Assembly: GCA_000507305.1 (NCBI GenBank)
Contig: DF239130.1
Coordinates: forward strand, 186,001-250,000
Source: Breviolum minutum Mf 1.05b.01
Lineage: Eukaryota; Sar; Dinophyceae; Suessiales; Symbiodiniaceae
Reading direction: 5' to 3'
DNA length: 64,000 bases
The position numbers were made by a program, and so were the translations under genes. The stretch's first letter is position 1; each line of letters starts with the position of its first letter. The notes beneath the pieces were generated by a model. The model had not been told where the DNA came from. It saw nothing but the letters and a program-made list of their open reading frames with translations, and did no database searches. This document shows positions 62,145-64,000 of this stretch, piece by piece.

Positions 62145-62775
62145 TTTTTCGTGGTGTTTTTTTTGTTTTTCCGTGGTGTGTTTTTTTTGTCTCTAGTTTT
62201 TGTTTGTTGATTTCCATGGTGTTTTCTCATGGTATTTTATGGAGCTAAGGGGCTGCACAACAAAAAACGGTCCATTTTTTGAAAGGAAACAGGAAGGGAA
62301 ACATCATCCTCCGTATGTAAAGATGGTATGTAGGGTATAGAGATGTATAGAGGGAATATTTTCCTACCATTTAGGGTATATAACATTGGTTGTTTTACCA
62401 TCAGGGGGTGACTGCTTTCTACTACCCTAGGGATCCTGGCTCACCGAAACCGAAAATGGGAGCTTTGGACACCCCAATTATCATCTAAGAATATTGAATC
62501 GTCGCCTAAACTGCCAGAAACGGCCACCAACTGCTGGAGAGGAGCTACAGGAGAATGTGCAAAAGTTTTTTTACAACAGTGATCATGACAACCTCTTATG
62601 TCTGATATTGCTCATCTCCTACATGAAAAAAGTTGGTGGCCTCAAAAAGATAGAATGATAATACTGTAACTATTTTCAATATCAGTGAGATGAACTGAAG
62701 AAAAAACACCCCCCACAATTTTCTCCACTGAACTTGGGTATTTTCAAATCTGCACTCGAACTGGAATTAAAAACA
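62145..62775. other. No gene recognised
   Basis: T-rich low complexity (62150-62230), then ordinary AT-rich sequence. Confidence 0.45.
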
Positions 62776-62780
62776 ACTTC

Positions 62781-62880
62781 CCCTAAGGATCATTGGACCC
62801 TCAAAACTGGCTATTTTGAGGTCCCTATCCCTGCTATACAGGTCCAAACCCTTCCATTGGAGGGTCCAAGATCCTTAGGG
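62781..62880 (-). repeat. Family J palindrome, copy 10
   Basis: CCCTAAGGATC and GATCCTTAGGG are perfect arms; a second inverted pair TTGGACCCTC/GAGGGTCCAA lies within. Confidence 0.85.
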
Positions 62881-62894
62881 TCAGGAATCTAAAG

Positions 62895-63188
62895 TTGCTC
62901 AGAGCTGCATTGATGATGTTGATGAGGCTGGGCCTTCTACGACGCAGGCCTGGAACTTCAGTACAGTCCATCCTTGGGGACTGGGTCATGGCTGCACCAT
63001 GCGTAGCGGCACCTCTTGGACAGCATTGGTGTTTCACACCCTACCAACTTGGCACAAAGTCATCAGAGTCTCTGCAATGTGGTGATGTGGTTCTTGAAGA
63101 CCACAATCTCTTTGCCACCAATGCTCTCGCTCTCGCTGGTGTGACCCGAAACCGGAAAATACCTATTCCCCGAAATGGATGCGACTGA
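62895..63188 (+). CDS. GC-rich open block, strand unresolved
   Basis: A plus-strand frame of 97 codons (SILGDWVMAAPCVAAPLGQH; SLQCGDVVLEDHNLFATNAL) is uninterrupted, but minus frames here are also largely open (CPRGAATHGAAMTQSPRMDC). All other coding evidence is on the minus strand, so this call is weak. Confidence 0.2.
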   Translation: MLRAALMMLMRLGLLRRRPGTSVQSILGDWVMAAPCVAAPLGQHWCFTPYQLGTKSSESLQCGDVVLEDHNLFATNALALAGVTRNRKIPIPRNGCD

Positions 63189-63574
63189 TATGTTTACCTA
63201 CATGACTGCTTGACTTTTTATGGTGTTGATGATAGGTGTCCCATGGATCCTATAGGAAATAGATGTAGAAATACAGATCATTTCCAATACCATCTTCCTA
63301 AACATCACCCTGACCAAAAAATCCACCTTCGAAAAAGTGTCCGTTTTATTTTTCTATCCATCCTTGCCTTACCCACGTTCCACAGCAACGCGCCATAGAC
63401 TCGCACCAAATTGGCGGCATCAATCTGATCTGCCTGGCAATCGTTGATCTGATTTGCTTGGAAGTCTTCCAGTGAAAAAAAGGTGCGAATTTCACCAAGT
63501 CGACTATTCTTCAAGAGCATCAAAATGTAGCCCATTGGTTCCCCGGTGGTTTGCGCTTCGACCGACACCTTATG

Positions 63575-63770
63575 CTAGTATACCTCCGTATCTGAGCTTC
63601 TTGGATCCCCTAAGTCGACAGATGGGCGCCCTGCGCCAGGCTCTGTTACTATTGCCGGACCTGCTGGGCCAAGGTTCGGGAAAGGCCTTTGGGACCCCAT
63701 GTTTATTGCAATCACTGCCAAAAACGTTGCGGATGTTCCACGCGTCAGTGGGATGTCGATGCTTTCCACA
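63575..63770 (-). CDS. GC-rich exon-like block, frame unresolved
   Basis: All minus frames are open; AWNIRNVFGSDCNKHGVPKA and TSATFLAVIAINMGSQRPFP are the most protein-like readings. Confidence 0.25.
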
Positions 63771-64000
63771 ACACGTAGCCCTTATTATTGCTGAGATCTT
63801 AACCGGGAAATATTGAAAGGAATCAACACCTAGTTAATACATGAAGAGAAAATGATTAATATAAATAACTGGAAAAAATAGAAAATACCAAAGCAATGAG
63901 ATCAACGACCATATAATACCCGACTGAAGAATTCCTCCCCCACTTTCCTAGGCAAAATACCCAACAAGAATCAGATTAGATCGTTTTTTCCAGCTAGGTT

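Noticed and set aside
1-64000. CRISPR arrays, tRNA or rRNA genes, bacterial operons
   Set aside because: The regular repeats are palindromic dispersed elements or protein-repeat arrays without spacers, and I recognised no cloverleaf or rRNA core. A tRNAscan/Infernal run would be decisive.

Overview
The window looks like dinoflagellate nuclear DNA, most likely a Symbiodiniaceae/Suessiales-type genome. This is inferred from four things: a LINE whose ORF1 begins with the tail of a C5-cytosine DNA methyltransferase (methyltransferase capture by retroelements is published for dinoflagellates), short GC-rich exon-like blocks scattered in AT-richer sequence, a very dense load of about 100-bp palindromic repeats, and no bacterial operons or Shine-Dalgarno logic. 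I saw no rRNA, tRNA or CRISPR array by eye.

Layout. 1-11.99 kb: repeats, a Gly/Trp-rich repeat-protein reading frame at 1.0-1.45 kb (minus), tandem repeats and a few exon-like pieces. 12.0-20.76 kb: one young, 5'-truncated LINE on the minus strand (ORF1 1,257 codons, in-frame TGA, ORF2 1,355 codons plus a frameshifted tail). A 12-bp target-site duplication flanks it and its 3' end carries a doubled 9-bp repeat. 20.77-22.1 kb: the broken 3' end of a second, older LINE ORF2 in the same orientation, into whose tail the young element landed. 22.1-64 kb: palindromic repeats alternating with short minus-strand exon-like blocks (best at 24.9, 27.8, 28.5-28.8, 29.4, 29.7-30.2, 32.6-33.3, 46.2-46.7, 51.2-51.8, 57.2 and 60.7 kb). 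These probably belong to intron-rich minus-strand gene(s) or their relics. None could be named.

Repeat families used below, named here only. A: about 100 bp, CTAGTTGGTGGTTTCAA...CCACCACCTAG. B: about 135-165 bp, GAGCCACGAAAAAAACC...TTTTTTCATTGCTC. C: CACCAAGTCGAC...CATCCAAAATTGGG...GCTTGACTTCCAGGG. D: CTGTTGATGG...CCATCAACAG. E: GGTGTTTCC...GGAAACATCC. F: GTCCATGGAAGTGATCGTAA...GGACATCCATTTAC. G: CAAGGTGGGCCC...GGGCCCACCTTG. H: CCCTCCCTGAAACTAACATA and its complement. I: GGATCCATGTATGGTATATT and its complement. J: CCCTAAGAATC...GATTCTTAGGG. K: AGAAATAAGGCCTTATTAAG and its complement. L: TCTAGATATGTAAAATGTCT. M-P: low-copy palindromes. D, G, H and J are flanked by TA, as expected of Tc1/mariner-like MITEs. 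A, B and E show other duplications (about 8-11, 4 and 4-18 bp).

How it fits together. The LINE is the only long intact coding unit, and no palindromic repeat lies inside it, so it is younger than its surroundings. Families A and B are almost perfectly strand-biased, and on the minus strand, where all convincing coding lies, family A reads GT...AG. That raises the possibility of intron-generating (introner-like) elements. The main open points are the TGA between the LINE ORFs followed by a 2A-like NPGP, the YVDN reverse-transcriptase motif, and exon-like frames interrupted mostly by TGA.
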